This document shows, in pieces, positions 18,099-27,797 of a stretch of 64,000 bases of DNA. The stretch comes from Pachysolen tannophilus NRRL Y-2460 (Eukaryota; Ascomycota; Pichiomycetes; Alaninales; Pachysolenaceae). The stretch is taken from NCBI GenBank assembly GCA_001661245.1, contig KV454011.1, positions 186,001-250,000 of the forward strand, in the 5' to 3' direction. Position 1 is the stretch's first letter. The number at the start of each line of letters is the position of its first letter. The translations under genes were made by a program, and so were the position numbers. The notes beneath the pieces are model-generated. The model was not told the DNA's origin. It did no database searches and saw nothing but the letters and a program-made list of their open reading frames with translations.

Positions 18099-19583
18099 TC
18101 AAACATCCAAAGATTTCAATATCTCAGACGTTTGTAAGACCCTATCGTCATCACCAAACTGTCCCATTATCTGAATACCGATTGGAACATCATTGGATGA
18201 TCTCCATGGAATGCTGATTGTTGGCAATCCTGCTAATGATGCAGGAATAGTCAACACATCATTAACGTAAGAGTTGGTTGGGCTTGAATGATCCTTTGCT
18301 TCAAAATCTTCTAATTTTGGTGCAGCAGTCATTGATGTTGGCGAGATTAAAAAGTCAATGATCCCAGTACTGTCATTGACCTTATTTCTTGACAAAATAT
18401 TTTCAAATCTAAATATCTGGTCAAATTCTACACGCAACTGTTTTCTAATTAACTGTGCCTTAATGAAATTATTTTCAAACAGTTCTGATGATAAATTATA
18501 AGTCCCCATCAATATTCTTCTCTTTACTTCATCTCCAAATCCTTTTGTTCTTGTAGGGGCAAATAATACACCGTTTTCACTATCTTTAGAAGATGAATCT
18601 GAAAACCTGAAACCATATCTTATCCCATCATATCTTGCAAGGTTAGACGATGCCTCTGCTGGGGCTAATGTGTAGTATGCAGGTAATGAGTTTTTTATGG
18701 AAGGTATTGATATTTTAATGATTTCATGACCCAGTTTTTGTAATTTCGACAAGCAGTCAAACCACGCCTTAGACACTTCTGGAGATAAATCTGAAACGTT
18801 GAATTCTTCTGCTACACCAATCTTCAAAATATTCCTGTCGGGTCTTGAATACTCTTTGGATACTAAATCATCTATCTCCAGTCTTTTCTCCGGATCTAAT
18901 GAAGTCGGATCCTTTACATCGTACTTATTCAAAATTTTGTAAACTTCACGAACCGTATCCAAATCATTAGCAATAATCCCGACCGTGTCTAAACTCTGAG
19001 CATATGCAATAACACCCCAACGTGAAATTCTCCCATAAGAAGGTTTGAAACCTAACACACCACAATAAGCAGCTGGCAATCTTACAGAACCACCGGTATC
19101 AGTTCCAATACCAAAATTTGCCAACCCACTAGCTACTGCAGCTGCAGTACCACCAGAAGAGCCACCAGCTACTCTTTTTTCCTCTGGAAATAACGGATTA
19201 AGTGTAGCACCAAAAATCGAATGGGTTGTCAGTGAACCCATTCCAAACTCGTCTAGATTCGTCTTTCCAATTATCACCGTACCGTTTTCTTCCAAAATTT
19301 TCGTTATTGTCGATTCAAATGGACTCCTATAATCACGTAGCATTTTTGATGCACAAGTCGTCGGCTCGCTCATTGTAACGATATTATCCTTTATCACAGC
19401 TAGCTGGCAACTCAACTTCCCATCAGCATTTCCCAAATCATGAATTTTGTTCAATTTGTCCTTCAATAAAGAACTGGGCCGTATACTAGTAAAAATATTA
19501 TATTTAGCTTGGCATTCTTGAATTTTATCTAAAGATCTCAATGACTTCAAGAACGTCTCCTTCAACTGCAAAGAGGAAGACAT
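18099..19583 (-). CDS. HER2: mitochondrial Glu-tRNA(Gln) amidotransferase subunit A
   Basis: This 494-residue amidase-signature protein shows the full catalytic triad: Lys65 in AVIKDN, the cis-Ser in GGSSGG (about 142) and the nucleophile Ser166 in TDTGGSVRLP. Known role: the GatA subunit of the GatFAB complex in the mitochondrial matrix converts Glu-tRNA(Gln) to Gln-tRNA(Gln), because yeast mitochondria lack a separate glutaminyl-tRNA synthetase. The first ATG (MSSSLQLKETFLKSL) gives a short basic amphipathic N-terminus consistent with import. It shares a divergent promoter of about 155 bases with BRE2. Confidence 0.94.
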   Translation of the reverse strand: MSSSLQLKETFLKSLRSLDKIQECQAKYNIFTSIRPSSLLKDKLNKIHDLGNADGKLSCQLAVIKDNIVTMSEPTTCASKMLRDYRSPFESTITKILEENGTVIIGKTNLDEFGMGSLTTHSIFGATLNPLFPEEKRVAGGSSGGTAAAVASGLANFGIGTDTGGSVRLPAAYCGVLGFKPSYGRISRWGVIAYAQSLDTVGIIANDLDTVREVYKILNKYDVKDPTSLDPEKRLEIDDLVSKEYSRPDRNILKIGVAEEFNVSDLSPEVSKAWFDCLSKLQKLGHEIIKISIPSIKNSLPAYYTLAPAEASSNLARYDGIRYGFRFSDSSSKDSENGVLFAPTRTKGFGDEVKRRILMGTYNLSSELFENNFIKAQLIRKQLRVEFDQIFRFENILSRNKVNDSTGIIDFLISPTSMTAAPKLEDFEAKDHSSPTNSYVNDVLTIPASLAGLPTISIPWRSSNDVPIGIQIMGQFGDDDRVLQTSEILKSLDV

Positions 19584-19738
19584 TTCCCTCAACTTGAAAA
19601 GAGAGCAACGGAGTATTCAGAGGTATTAAAGATTGAACTATAAAAGGTGAAAAAAAAAGTCGTTGAAATATGTATATATATATATATACACCATACATAA
19701 AATATATATACGAAGTTGATAATAATTCAAATATCATA

Positions 19739-21130
19739 ATGGAAGAAGCCAAGGTTATTCCTCAAAAGAGGCCTGCTTCAGAGGCACCTGAGAAGGAGCA
19801 GACTCCTTTGAAGCAACATCATTACTCGACACGATCTACTACTGCATCTCATGATAACGATAAACAAATTGTACCAAGATTGAAACCATTGCCATATACC
19901 ACTCAGGACTTGTATAATGAATTGAAACCACCACATAAAATTGAGATTATTAACTTGCTTCCTTTGCTGAATGGCAAAGTTTTCTATACCACGGAGGATC
20001 ATCCTTTCAATAGGAGAGGTTTCAAGTATACTCCATGCAGACCTAATCCTTATTTGAAATCGTTGATGTATAGTACTACAGATTTACCACCTTATGATGT
20101 TCGAATTAGTTATTTTGACAGGTCACAAGGATGCTATATGGATGATCAAATGAAGGCAATAACTACTGATCAAGGTTGGAGAACTGCCAGGACAAACATT
20201 GGATTGAGGGAGGGAAATTATTACATGGAATTTAAAATTTTAAGAGCAAATGATTTTAACGAGAATGACTGTCACGTAAGAATTGGAATAGGAAGAAAAG
20301 AAGCATCCATGGAGGCACCAATTGGTTTTGATGGATATGGTTATGGATTAAGAGATAAAACAGGGCAAAAACTACACTTAAGCAGACCTGTGGAATTTAT
20401 GAAAGGAGGTTTTAGAACCGGTGATGTTATTGGAATGTTGGTCGAATTGCCTAGCTTGGATATACAGAGAAAAATATGTGATCTTCAAATTAAGAATAAG
20501 ATCAAATCGGATCCTTGTGAAGTAACTCTTGATGGTAATAGTGAAATTGAATATGACAAGGATATTGTAAGGGATCAGATTCCAATAAAATATAAGAGTC
20601 AGTTATATTTTGAACAATATGAATATACTCCAACAACACGGATGCAGCACTTGTTAAATCCAGTTACTGTGTTTGGAGAAAAAGCGATTCCTGATAAAGA
20701 TAAATTCAAACCTGCAATCTTACCAAACTCCAAACTATCTTTTTATAAAAATGGAGAGTTTGTCGGTACCGCGTTTGAAAACCTCTATTGTTTTTTACCG
20801 CCAAACTCTGAACAATCACAAAATCCAATTATCAGTTCACTCAAGGGTAAACATTCTAAACTAGGTAACGACGCAGACTCTTTCCCAGTTGTTCATGATG
20901 ATGGATCCTTGGGTTATTACCCAATGCTAAGTTGTTTCAAAAATGGGTGTGTGGAAATTAACCCAGGTCCCAATTTTGAATGTATTTCAGATGAAAGTTT
21001 GAAACAAAAATTGGCAGACAACCAAATCAAAAGTCTTAGTGAGAGGTATAATGAAAAAGTTGTTGAGGATATAGTTTTTGACATCATTGATGAAATCGAA
21101 TCAGAATATTTGGATGCTTTAGAAGCATAA
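19739..21130 (+). CDS. BRE2: COMPASS (Set1C) SPRY subunit, ASH2L-like
   Basis: This 463-residue protein carries an SPRY domain from about residue 90. GWRTARTNIGLREGNYYMEF, then HVRIGIGRKEASMEAPIGFDGYGYG, match the Ash2/Bre2 SPRY core, interrupted by a long insert. The end (VEDIVFDIIDEIESEYL) fits the Sdc1-binding helix of the family. Known role: it stimulates Set1-dependent H3K4 methylation in the nucleus. The chosen start is ATG 19739 (MEEAKVIPQK); an upstream in-frame extension is TATATA-rich promoter DNA. Another COMPASS subunit, SWD3, lies near 61 kb. Confidence 0.9.
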   Translation: MEEAKVIPQKRPASEAPEKEQTPLKQHHYSTRSTTASHDNDKQIVPRLKPLPYTTQDLYNELKPPHKIEIINLLPLLNGKVFYTTEDHPFNRRGFKYTPCRPNPYLKSLMYSTTDLPPYDVRISYFDRSQGCYMDDQMKAITTDQGWRTARTNIGLREGNYYMEFKILRANDFNENDCHVRIGIGRKEASMEAPIGFDGYGYGLRDKTGQKLHLSRPVEFMKGGFRTGDVIGMLVELPSLDIQRKICDLQIKNKIKSDPCEVTLDGNSEIEYDKDIVRDQIPIKYKSQLYFEQYEYTPTTRMQHLLNPVTVFGEKAIPDKDKFKPAILPNSKLSFYKNGEFVGTAFENLYCFLPPNSEQSQNPIISSLKGKHSKLGNDADSFPVVHDDGSLGYYPMLSCFKNGCVEINPGPNFECISDESLKQKLADNQIKSLSERYNEKVVEDIVFDIIDEIESEYLDALEA

Positions 21131-21215
21131 AAATGTTATTGTTCAGAGAAAAAAGAAAAAAAAACAATTAATGCATGAAGCTTTTTTATATAAAATATAA
21201 ATGTAACTTAGTAAC

Positions 21216-22040
21216 TTAGCTTGGTTCTATACCAAACCTGATCAAATTATTCTCATTCCAATCATCTCTGTTTGGCCAATTACTCATACAATTTTCATTT
21301 GGACAAGTGGTAGAGTTTTGTGATTGAAAATATTCTTTACCACATGTGCTGTGAAACCTTATAAAGCAACTATTATTTTTACATTTAATACCAGAAATTG
21401 CAATATTCGAGCACCTTTTACATAAACTTACTAACCCATTAATATTTTCCAGATTTTTTTCCCCGTAACGTTCAAGTAAATTTGGTTTCAACTCCACCAA
21501 AGATCTCACTGATAATGAATATGTATCCGTTGTGGTATTATGTTCAAACCATCCATTATCAACGAGTTCACCCAAGAAACTTTTAACTTCCTTCATCGTC
21601 TTCGAAGACGAGGGAGATTGATAAATAATATTTTGAGCAGTGGGGGCCCTAATGGCATATGTCTCGTCCTCATCTTCCATTATCATATCTATAATATCAT
21701 TGATATACTTGATTTCATTCGGACCGTACTTGGTCAATAACCTGCTTATCTTATCGCTAAGCGTATTCACAAATAAATAATAATTTCTATTTGTATGCTG
21801 ATTCTTAAATTTTCTAATCTCAAAATTCAACTCATGAATATTCTCATTGATCAGAGTTATACATTTCTCTGCTTCCTCCTGGTAATCAACCATATCAGTA
21901 TTAGCATCAGGCTGATCCAACAAATATAACCGTTTAAACACTTGTTCAATAAAAATCTCTGTGCTGATAAATCTCACACTCATCATATATTGCACCACAG
22001 CCTTGTGCAAGTCCGTTAAAGCTACCACCTCTTCAGACAT
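21216..22040 (-). CDS. NSE1: SMC5/6 complex RING-like subunit
   Basis: This 274-residue protein opens with the winged-helix-type segment LHKAVVQYMMSVRFISTEIF typical of Nse1. It ends in a variant RING/zinc finger at about residues 208-262 (CKRCSNIAISGIKC, RFHSTCGKEYF, CPNENC). Known role: Nse1, with Nse3 and Nse4, forms the subcomplex that bridges the Smc5/6 heads, and its RING acts as a ubiquitin E3 in DNA repair. The length is close to other fungal Nse1 proteins. It is convergent with BRE2, with 85 bases between the stops. Confidence 0.88.
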   Translation of the reverse strand: MSEEVVALTDLHKAVVQYMMSVRFISTEIFIEQVFKRLYLLDQPDANTDMVDYQEEAEKCITLINENIHELNFEIRKFKNQHTNRNYYLFVNTLSDKISRLLTKYGPNEIKYINDIIDMIMEDEDETYAIRAPTAQNIIYQSPSSSKTMKEVKSFLGELVDNGWFEHNTTTDTYSLSVRSLVELKPNLLERYGEKNLENINGLVSLCKRCSNIAISGIKCKNNSCFIRFHSTCGKEYFQSQNSTTCPNENCMSNWPNRDDWNENNLIRFGIEPS

Positions 22041-22610
22041 CTCCTCTGACCATTAACCTTAAGTTCAGCTGAATCACAGTTCTCTTCTCTTTAACTTCAA
22101 AGTCATTCTGATCAGCGCGTACCCATTTTTCTGTTTGTTTTTTGTTTGTTTTTTTTTTTTGGCCCTACAAAAAAAAATAACTTTCTCCTACTCGGAGATG
22201 CTTTGACCTTAAATCTTTTCAGAACAGGAGAATTTCTGCTATAATCGGAGAAGAAAAAAGAAAAAAAGATTTTGGAGATTTTAGAAGACTTTTCAAAGAT
22301 TTCCGGAGAATTAGTTTTGGAAATCTTAAAGGAAAACGGAGAAGTTGACGGAGAACGGAGTTCTTTTATACCCGTTAGGCGATGGATTGGTGGTGTTGGA
22401 AGGTGATGAGGACATATATATATATATATATATATAAATATGTGATATATGAAAGGTATAACTGGTATATTTGTTCATCTTGAGAATCATTGAGCTTATA
22501 TTTCCATTGGCAATAGCCTTGGAGGTGGAAAGAATAGTAGCTGGGTTTTTTTTGTCTTTTATTTTTGCGTTTGTTTTGGTTATTTGAAAAGCGGCAAACT
22601 CATATCCAAG
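22041..22610. other. divergent promoter region, NSE1 and F-box gene
   Basis: These 570 bases contain purine-rich GGAGAA-type repeats around 22225-22360 (GGAGAAGAAAA, GGAGATTTTAG, GGAGAATTAG, GGAGAAGTTGACGGAGAACGGAG) and an (AT)12 tract at 22413-22436. A GCGCGT hexamer lies near 22117, on the NSE1 side. I see no gene. Confidence 0.7.
22413..22436. repeat. (AT)12 tract upstream of the F-box gene
   Basis: An uninterrupted dinucleotide array lies about 175 bases before the ATG, in the core-promoter region. Confidence 0.8.
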
Positions 22611-24173
22611 ATGAGTTCTGGGTTGGGACCAGGAACTAAGAAATTGGACAGATTACCATTAGAGATTTTGAATAAGATTTGCTCTAAATTGACTAAAAAT
22701 GATGTTTTGAGTCTATGTTTGACTTCTAAAGCGTTTCTCCGGCCTTCTATGGCAAGGTTATATCATTCGATAACTATAATAGACAGTGGTATTTTCCATG
22801 ATTCAAATATTTCTCATTTGGAGATTTTAGGATTTTATTATAATAAACATTCAACGACAACAACTGTTGTGAAGCATAATTTAGAATTGTTGATTAGGAG
22901 CTTACTTTATTTAAACCGTGAGAACATCAAGTTGATAAAAGAAGTCAATTGTTTTAGTAACAATGAGATGAGTTATAGGTTGGTTGAAAAACTTATGAAT
23001 TTACTTCTGTTGAAATTATCATTGAAAAGGTTATGTTTACCTGTTTTCACAGAAAAAATGTTGAAATTTGATCAAGAATGTATAACTTGTTTAAGTATTA
23101 GTGGTACTTTTAATCATGTATTTGCCAATACAGATGAAGCTTTATCATGTCCTAATTTGGAATCTTTGCATTTAAGATCAGCTCTTGATAGTTATTGGGT
23201 TCATGTATTGGATAGCATTAAAGGTTATGAAAATGTTAAAACTTTAAAATTATCGGGAAATTCTATTGATGATGATTATGATGATTATGTACATCAAGGT
23301 CATGCAGAAGAAATTGAATCATTTTTCAGACTTTCTTCAATTTTTAATGATCATAAGGTTAAATTTAAAAATTTGAAAACATTGATTTTCCAAAAGATGA
23401 ATTTTCAATATCGGGCTTCAGAGTTCCCATTTCTTGATTATTCTCTTGATTTAAGTTTTATAAATTTTGAAAATTTAGAAGGTTTGGTAATTGTTGAATG
23501 TGGTAAAGGTTGTTTAGTAGATATTTCTGATAAGCAAAAATCTAAAGAAGGAATTTCTAAAATTTTTAATCAAAATGTTATAAAAAATTTAAAACTTTTC
23601 ATTTATGAAAATGGAGGAGGTTTATTTAATAAGGCTAATATTAGTCAAATGGAAAAATTAGAAAAATTACACCTTTCCAAAAGTAATTTTTTCAAATTTA
23701 ATGAAATGTTGAAAACTATAAAAAATTTGAAAAATTTAACAATGATTTCATATAATGATGAAGATTTAATTAAACATTTTTGTGACATTATTAGTAGTCA
23801 ATTTGTTGCAAATGATAAATTTTCACAAAGATTCTTAACAGACTACCAGTTTAAACCAACAACCCCAAGATCAAAGTATTCATCCAAAGAATTAAACTAT
23901 TTATTTAATTCTTACCAGATTGCAACAGATTATTTCAACGTCAATTTTCAAAACGACATTAACCCATTCGAAGATCTATATTTTAACGACAAAAGTTTTA
24001 TAAACCAATTCTTTAAAGAAGTGTTTAAACCTTTTAAAGATGAAATTATTCCAAGATTTCTCCCTCTTGCAAGCAAGATTTTCGAAACAAACTCAAACAT
24101 AACATATGTCAAGATATGTGCAATAGGCTTCAAATACAATCGGAAACTCGGCACCTGTTATATGGACAACTGA
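22611..24173 (+). CDS. F-box protein with leucine-rich C-terminal region
   Basis: This 520-residue protein starts at ATG 22611 (MSSGLGPGTKKLDRL). The F-box covers about residues 12-50: LPLEILNKICSKLTKNDVLSLCLTSK followed by a small-residue/Arg region. The rest contains irregular leucine-rich segments (CPNLESLHLRSALD, YENVKTLKLSGNSI, MEKLEKLHLSKSN, IKNLKNLTMISYND) forming a probable LRR substrate-recognition surface. The expected role is a substrate receptor of an SCF ubiquitin ligase through Skp1. I cannot assign it to a named yeast F-box protein. Confidence 0.8.
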   Translation: MSSGLGPGTKKLDRLPLEILNKICSKLTKNDVLSLCLTSKAFLRPSMARLYHSITIIDSGIFHDSNISHLEILGFYYNKHSTTTTVVKHNLELLIRSLLYLNRENIKLIKEVNCFSNNEMSYRLVEKLMNLLLLKLSLKRLCLPVFTEKMLKFDQECITCLSISGTFNHVFANTDEALSCPNLESLHLRSALDSYWVHVLDSIKGYENVKTLKLSGNSIDDDYDDYVHQGHAEEIESFFRLSSIFNDHKVKFKNLKTLIFQKMNFQYRASEFPFLDYSLDLSFINFENLEGLVIVECGKGCLVDISDKQKSKEGISKIFNQNVIKNLKLFIYENGGGLFNKANISQMEKLEKLHLSKSNFFKFNEMLKTIKNLKNLTMISYNDEDLIKHFCDIISSQFVANDKFSQRFLTDYQFKPTTPRSKYSSKELNYLFNSYQIATDYFNVNFQNDINPFEDLYFNDKSFINQFFKEVFKPFKDEIIPRFLPLASKIFETNSNITYVKICAIGFKYNRKLGTCYMDN

Positions 24174-24827
24174 AAGCTGAACGCTACAAGGCTAAAAGCT
24201 ACAAGGCTTTAAACTTTTCATTTTTCATTTTTTTGGTTTTTTTTTTTGCTTTTCATCTTTTTTAATCATATTTATTTGTATTCAATGCTTGGTTATGGAC
24301 AGGACGGTTTTAGCTTTTTTATCATCTATAGGAACATATTTATTTTAATTATTTGAACACTTTTTTTTTTTATTTTTTTTATTTTTTTTAGCTTTACTCT
24401 ACATCTCTCATACATTGACTATTATCTCGCTACTTGATATCCATTTTCCTACTACTTCTAACCTGTCAATTTCAACTCTTTTATCGTTGTCGTTGTCGTT
24501 GTCTTTGAAATTACCTCCAAAAAAATCATGGTCGTGCGCAAAATCACCAATTGTTTTATTTGGTGAACGAAGGGTAGTAAACACAGTAAACAGGAAATAT
24601 TATATTGTTAATCTATAAATTTATAATTAAATTAACAAATACTTGTTTTAAAAAAAACTAGCACTTGTATTGGTTTTTAGTTCATAGGAGCTATTATTAG
24701 AGGTTGTAATTTATATCTACTGGAGGTAACTTGGTAGAAACATTTTTTTTTTTTTTATATATATTAATTTTATTTTTTTTTGTATTTTTGGATTTTGGAT
24801 TGAAGAAGGTTTGGATTTGACTTGACA
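24174..24827. other. intergenic: F-box gene 3' flank and YIP1 promoter
   Basis: These 654 bases are AT-rich with poly-T runs. They contain the 11-base direct repeat GCTACAAGGCT (24183-24193 and 24198-24208), a GTTGTC repeat near 24487-24501, and a TCGTGCGC motif at 24530-24539. A 67-codon frame at 24415 has no family resemblance and is not called. Confidence 0.7.
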
Positions 24828-25619
24828 ATGGCGTTTAACTACAATCAACAGCAGAACCCACAATACAATACTTATAAACCAAATAATTTGGAGTTTTACC
24901 AGTATTCTGGTCAGCAGCAAAATCAGCAGTATCTGGCGAACAGTTTTGTTAATCCTGGTCTTTCAGGACCAATGACGAATACTTTTAATCCTACTTCTGC
25001 TACTACTGTTGGTGATTTAACTGGATCTATTGGTGATACTCAATTGTCCCATGGGATCTTGGCTGCGTTTTCTACTTCAGGATATCCTGGAGAGGCTCCA
25101 TTATTGGAAGAATTGGGGATAAATTTCCAGCATATTAAGATGAAAACCCTAGCGGTTTTAAATTTTAGATCAAAGAATTTGGTTAATAATCCAGAGATAT
25201 TAGGTGATAGTGATCTTGCAGGACCGATTTTATTTGGTGTGATGTTAGGTGCTTTCTTATTGCTCAATGGTAAATTTCATTTCAGTTATATCTACGGTGT
25301 CGATCTTATTGGTATTATTTCTTTACATCAATTGTTTAAATTAATGGCAAATAGCGAAGTGGAAAATATCGATATTATTAAAACTGGCTCAGTTATAGGT
25401 TATTGCTTATTACCCTTGGTAATATTAAGTGGGATCAATGTTGTCATCAATTTGAATAATTTCCTTGGGTACATCTTGACTGGATTGTTCATCTTTTGGT
25501 GTACTTTTTCATCTAGTTACTTCTTCATGGTGGCATTCAAATTGAGTAACGTCAGAATCTTGATTGCATACCCATTGGCTATCCTATATAGTATATTTGC
25601 ATTGTTCATTATTTTCTAA
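24828..25619 (+). CDS. YIP1: Rab/Ypt-interacting Golgi membrane protein
   Basis: This 263-residue protein has an N-terminal Gln/Asn/Pro-rich cytosolic part. The family motif PLLEELGINFQHIKMKTLAVLN precedes five hydrophobic segments spanning about residues 135-263 (for example LFGVMLGAFLLLNGKFHFSY, VIGYCLLPLVILSGINVVI, ILIAYPLAILYSIFALFIIF). DLAGPILFG is the typical Yip1 DLxGP motif. Known role: it binds Ypt1/Ypt31 with Yif1 and acts in COPII vesicle formation and ER-Golgi transport. The start ATG 24828 (MAFNYNQQQ) was chosen because the upstream extension has no ATG. Length agrees with S. cerevisiae Yip1 (248). Confidence 0.93.
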   Translation: MAFNYNQQQNPQYNTYKPNNLEFYQYSGQQQNQQYLANSFVNPGLSGPMTNTFNPTSATTVGDLTGSIGDTQLSHGILAAFSTSGYPGEAPLLEELGINFQHIKMKTLAVLNFRSKNLVNNPEILGDSDLAGPILFGVMLGAFLLLNGKFHFSYIYGVDLIGIISLHQLFKLMANSEVENIDIIKTGSVIGYCLLPLVILSGINVVINLNNFLGYILTGLFIFWCTFSSSYFFMVAFKLSNVRILIAYPLAILYSIFALFIIF

Positions 25620-25859
25620 TCGAGCTTTTTTCTATCTATCTTTATCCATATATATATATATATATATTTATATTCATATTTATGTAATGATCTGAACACT
25701 TTTATTGATTGCATTTGAAAAGTAGATTAAATGAGTTTGTTTTCTTTTTCATTTTTTTTTTTTTTCAACTAATTGTAGAAAATGAAAAAGTAAAAAACCT
25801 GTAAAAATATCAGCTCAGTTTCTCTCTATTATATACTTTTCCCATGAACAATAAATATA

Positions 25860-27680
25860 ATGATAAGAGTATCAACGGTTTCATGTTCCTTCACAGGTAA
25901 TGCCAGTATAGGGTCCACCTATAGAGGTTTTAAAATTTTTTCAATTGCACTTTCATCCAGCGTTAAAAATCCACTTTCTTCAAATACTACAAGTATTACC
26001 AAACCTTACTATATCACTACACCAATTTTTTATGTTAATGCAGCACCTCATCTTGGCCATTTATATTCCATGTTACTTTGTGATATCAAGACCCGTTGGG
26101 TGAGATTATCAGGGAAACCTCTGTTTTTCACCACTGGTACGGATGAACATGGTTTAAAAGTTCAGATTGCATCAGAGAAAAATGATAAAAAAAATCCAAA
26201 AGAATTTTGTGATGAGTTATCAGTTACTTTCAAAGAATTAGCAAAATTGACGAATATTAACTATGATAGGTTTATCAGAACTACGGATGATGATCATTTA
26301 CAAGCAGTTAAGAAATTTTGGGATATTGTTTATGAAAAAGGTTATATTTATAAAGGTCAACATTCAGGATGGTACTCAGTTAGTGATGAAACTTTTTACC
26401 CAGAAACCCAAATAGAACTGAAAATTGATCCATTGACAAATAAAGAAAAATTTTATTCTAAAGAAACAGGTACTGAAGTGATTTATGAAACGGAGGAAAA
26501 TTATTTTTTTAAATTATCAAAGTTTAGACAACCATTAATTGAATTGTTGAAACAAAATCAAAATTTCATAATACCAAGAAATTACTATGAAATAATTTTA
26601 AAAGAATTAGAATCTGAAGAATTACAAGATTTGTCAATTTCAAGGCCTTACTCAAGATTAAAGTGGGGGATCCAGGTTCCTGAAGATCCTTCACAAGTTA
26701 TCTATGTCTGGTTTGATGCATTAGTCAATTATTTGACAAGTACTGGATTCCCATGGTCTCCAACATCTTTAATACAAAAACTGCCTTTGAATAATCCATG
26801 GCCCGCATCACATTTAATTGGTAAAGATATTAGTAGGTTTCATTGTATCTACTGGCCAAGCTTCCTAATGGCTGCTGGAATCGAACTACCGAAGCAAGTA
26901 ATTGTTCATGGTCACTGGTTAATGGGTGGTTCAAAAATGAGCAAAAGTAAAGGAAACATTGCAGACCCAATAGAAATGGCAAATTACTATGGTACAGAAA
27001 GCTTGAGATTTTTTTTAAGTGAAAATTCTGTCTTATCGAGTGACTGTGATTTCACAGAATCAAGATTAAACTTATCTCGTAATCAGTTTATCGACAAGAT
27101 TTGTAATTTAATGCTCAGATCTTTGAGTAAGAATTTCAGTATCGAAAGAGCATTGTCAAAGTATGAATCAGGTTTGTATACAAATGAACAATTCATAAAA
27201 AGTTTCGATAATCCACAAGCTGAAAAAAGTATTAAAAGCATAACTGCAGATTTAAATGTATTGTACGAACGCATGGATGAAGAAATGAAAACTTTCACCA
27301 CTCATAAGGCGATTAATGAAATTTGGAAAATCGTTCTTAAAGCTAATCTGTTGTTCAATGATGCAAAACCATGGACGTTTAAAAATGTTCAAGATTCACA
27401 AAAAGAAGTTTCTTTAATTGAAGATCCATTATCGAAACAAGATTTAATAATTTTTTTATCTTTAGAAACTATTAGAATATGTTCTATTTTACTTCAGCCA
27501 TTTATACCTGAACTATCTAATCAACTCTTAGACAGATTGAAAGTCGATTCTGATAAAAGAATGGCAAAATTTGCCAAAGTTGGTAAAGACTTAACTTATG
27601 GTAAAGGTGTGGTATTCACAAAAGGTTCAGAAGTACCACTAGTCAAGCTTCCACTAAGAGAAGGTGCATTAAATGTTTAA
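25860..27680 (+). CDS. MSM1: mitochondrial methionyl-tRNA synthetase
   Basis: This 606-residue class I synthetase has its HIGH-equivalent motif PHLGH at about residues 63-67 and KMSKS at about 359 (GGSKMSKSKGN). The segment YVWFDALVNYLTS and the DEHGLK region are typical of MetRS. The first 45 residues are rich in Ser, Thr and Arg with few acids, consistent with a mitochondrial presequence. No zinc-knuckle insert is seen between the halves, as expected for the mitochondrial type. Known role: charges mitochondrial elongator and initiator tRNA-Met. It is convergent with POL31. Confidence 0.94.
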   Translation: MIRVSTVSCSFTGNASIGSTYRGFKIFSIALSSSVKNPLSSNTTSITKPYYITTPIFYVNAAPHLGHLYSMLLCDIKTRWVRLSGKPLFFTTGTDEHGLKVQIASEKNDKKNPKEFCDELSVTFKELAKLTNINYDRFIRTTDDDHLQAVKKFWDIVYEKGYIYKGQHSGWYSVSDETFYPETQIELKIDPLTNKEKFYSKETGTEVIYETEENYFFKLSKFRQPLIELLKQNQNFIIPRNYYEIILKELESEELQDLSISRPYSRLKWGIQVPEDPSQVIYVWFDALVNYLTSTGFPWSPTSLIQKLPLNNPWPASHLIGKDISRFHCIYWPSFLMAAGIELPKQVIVHGHWLMGGSKMSKSKGNIADPIEMANYYGTESLRFFLSENSVLSSDCDFTESRLNLSRNQFIDKICNLMLRSLSKNFSIERALSKYESGLYTNEQFIKSFDNPQAEKSIKSITADLNVLYERMDEEMKTFTTHKAINEIWKIVLKANLLFNDAKPWTFKNVQDSQKEVSLIEDPLSKQDLIIFLSLETIRICSILLQPFIPELSNQLLDRLKVDSDKRMAKFAKVGKDLTYGKGVVFTKGSEVPLVKLPLREGALNV

Positions 27681-27797
27681 AATTAATTACTTTCTTTTGT
27701 ATATTACGTCTAAACTATCACATGTATATAAATGTATATAAACAAAATTATAAACCTATTGTTATAATATATGACCATTTTCAATTTTTAAAAATTA

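Noticed and set aside
24415-24618. 67-codon ORF upstream of YIP1
   Set aside because: It is Ser/Leu-rich translation of pyrimidine repeats, with no conserved features.
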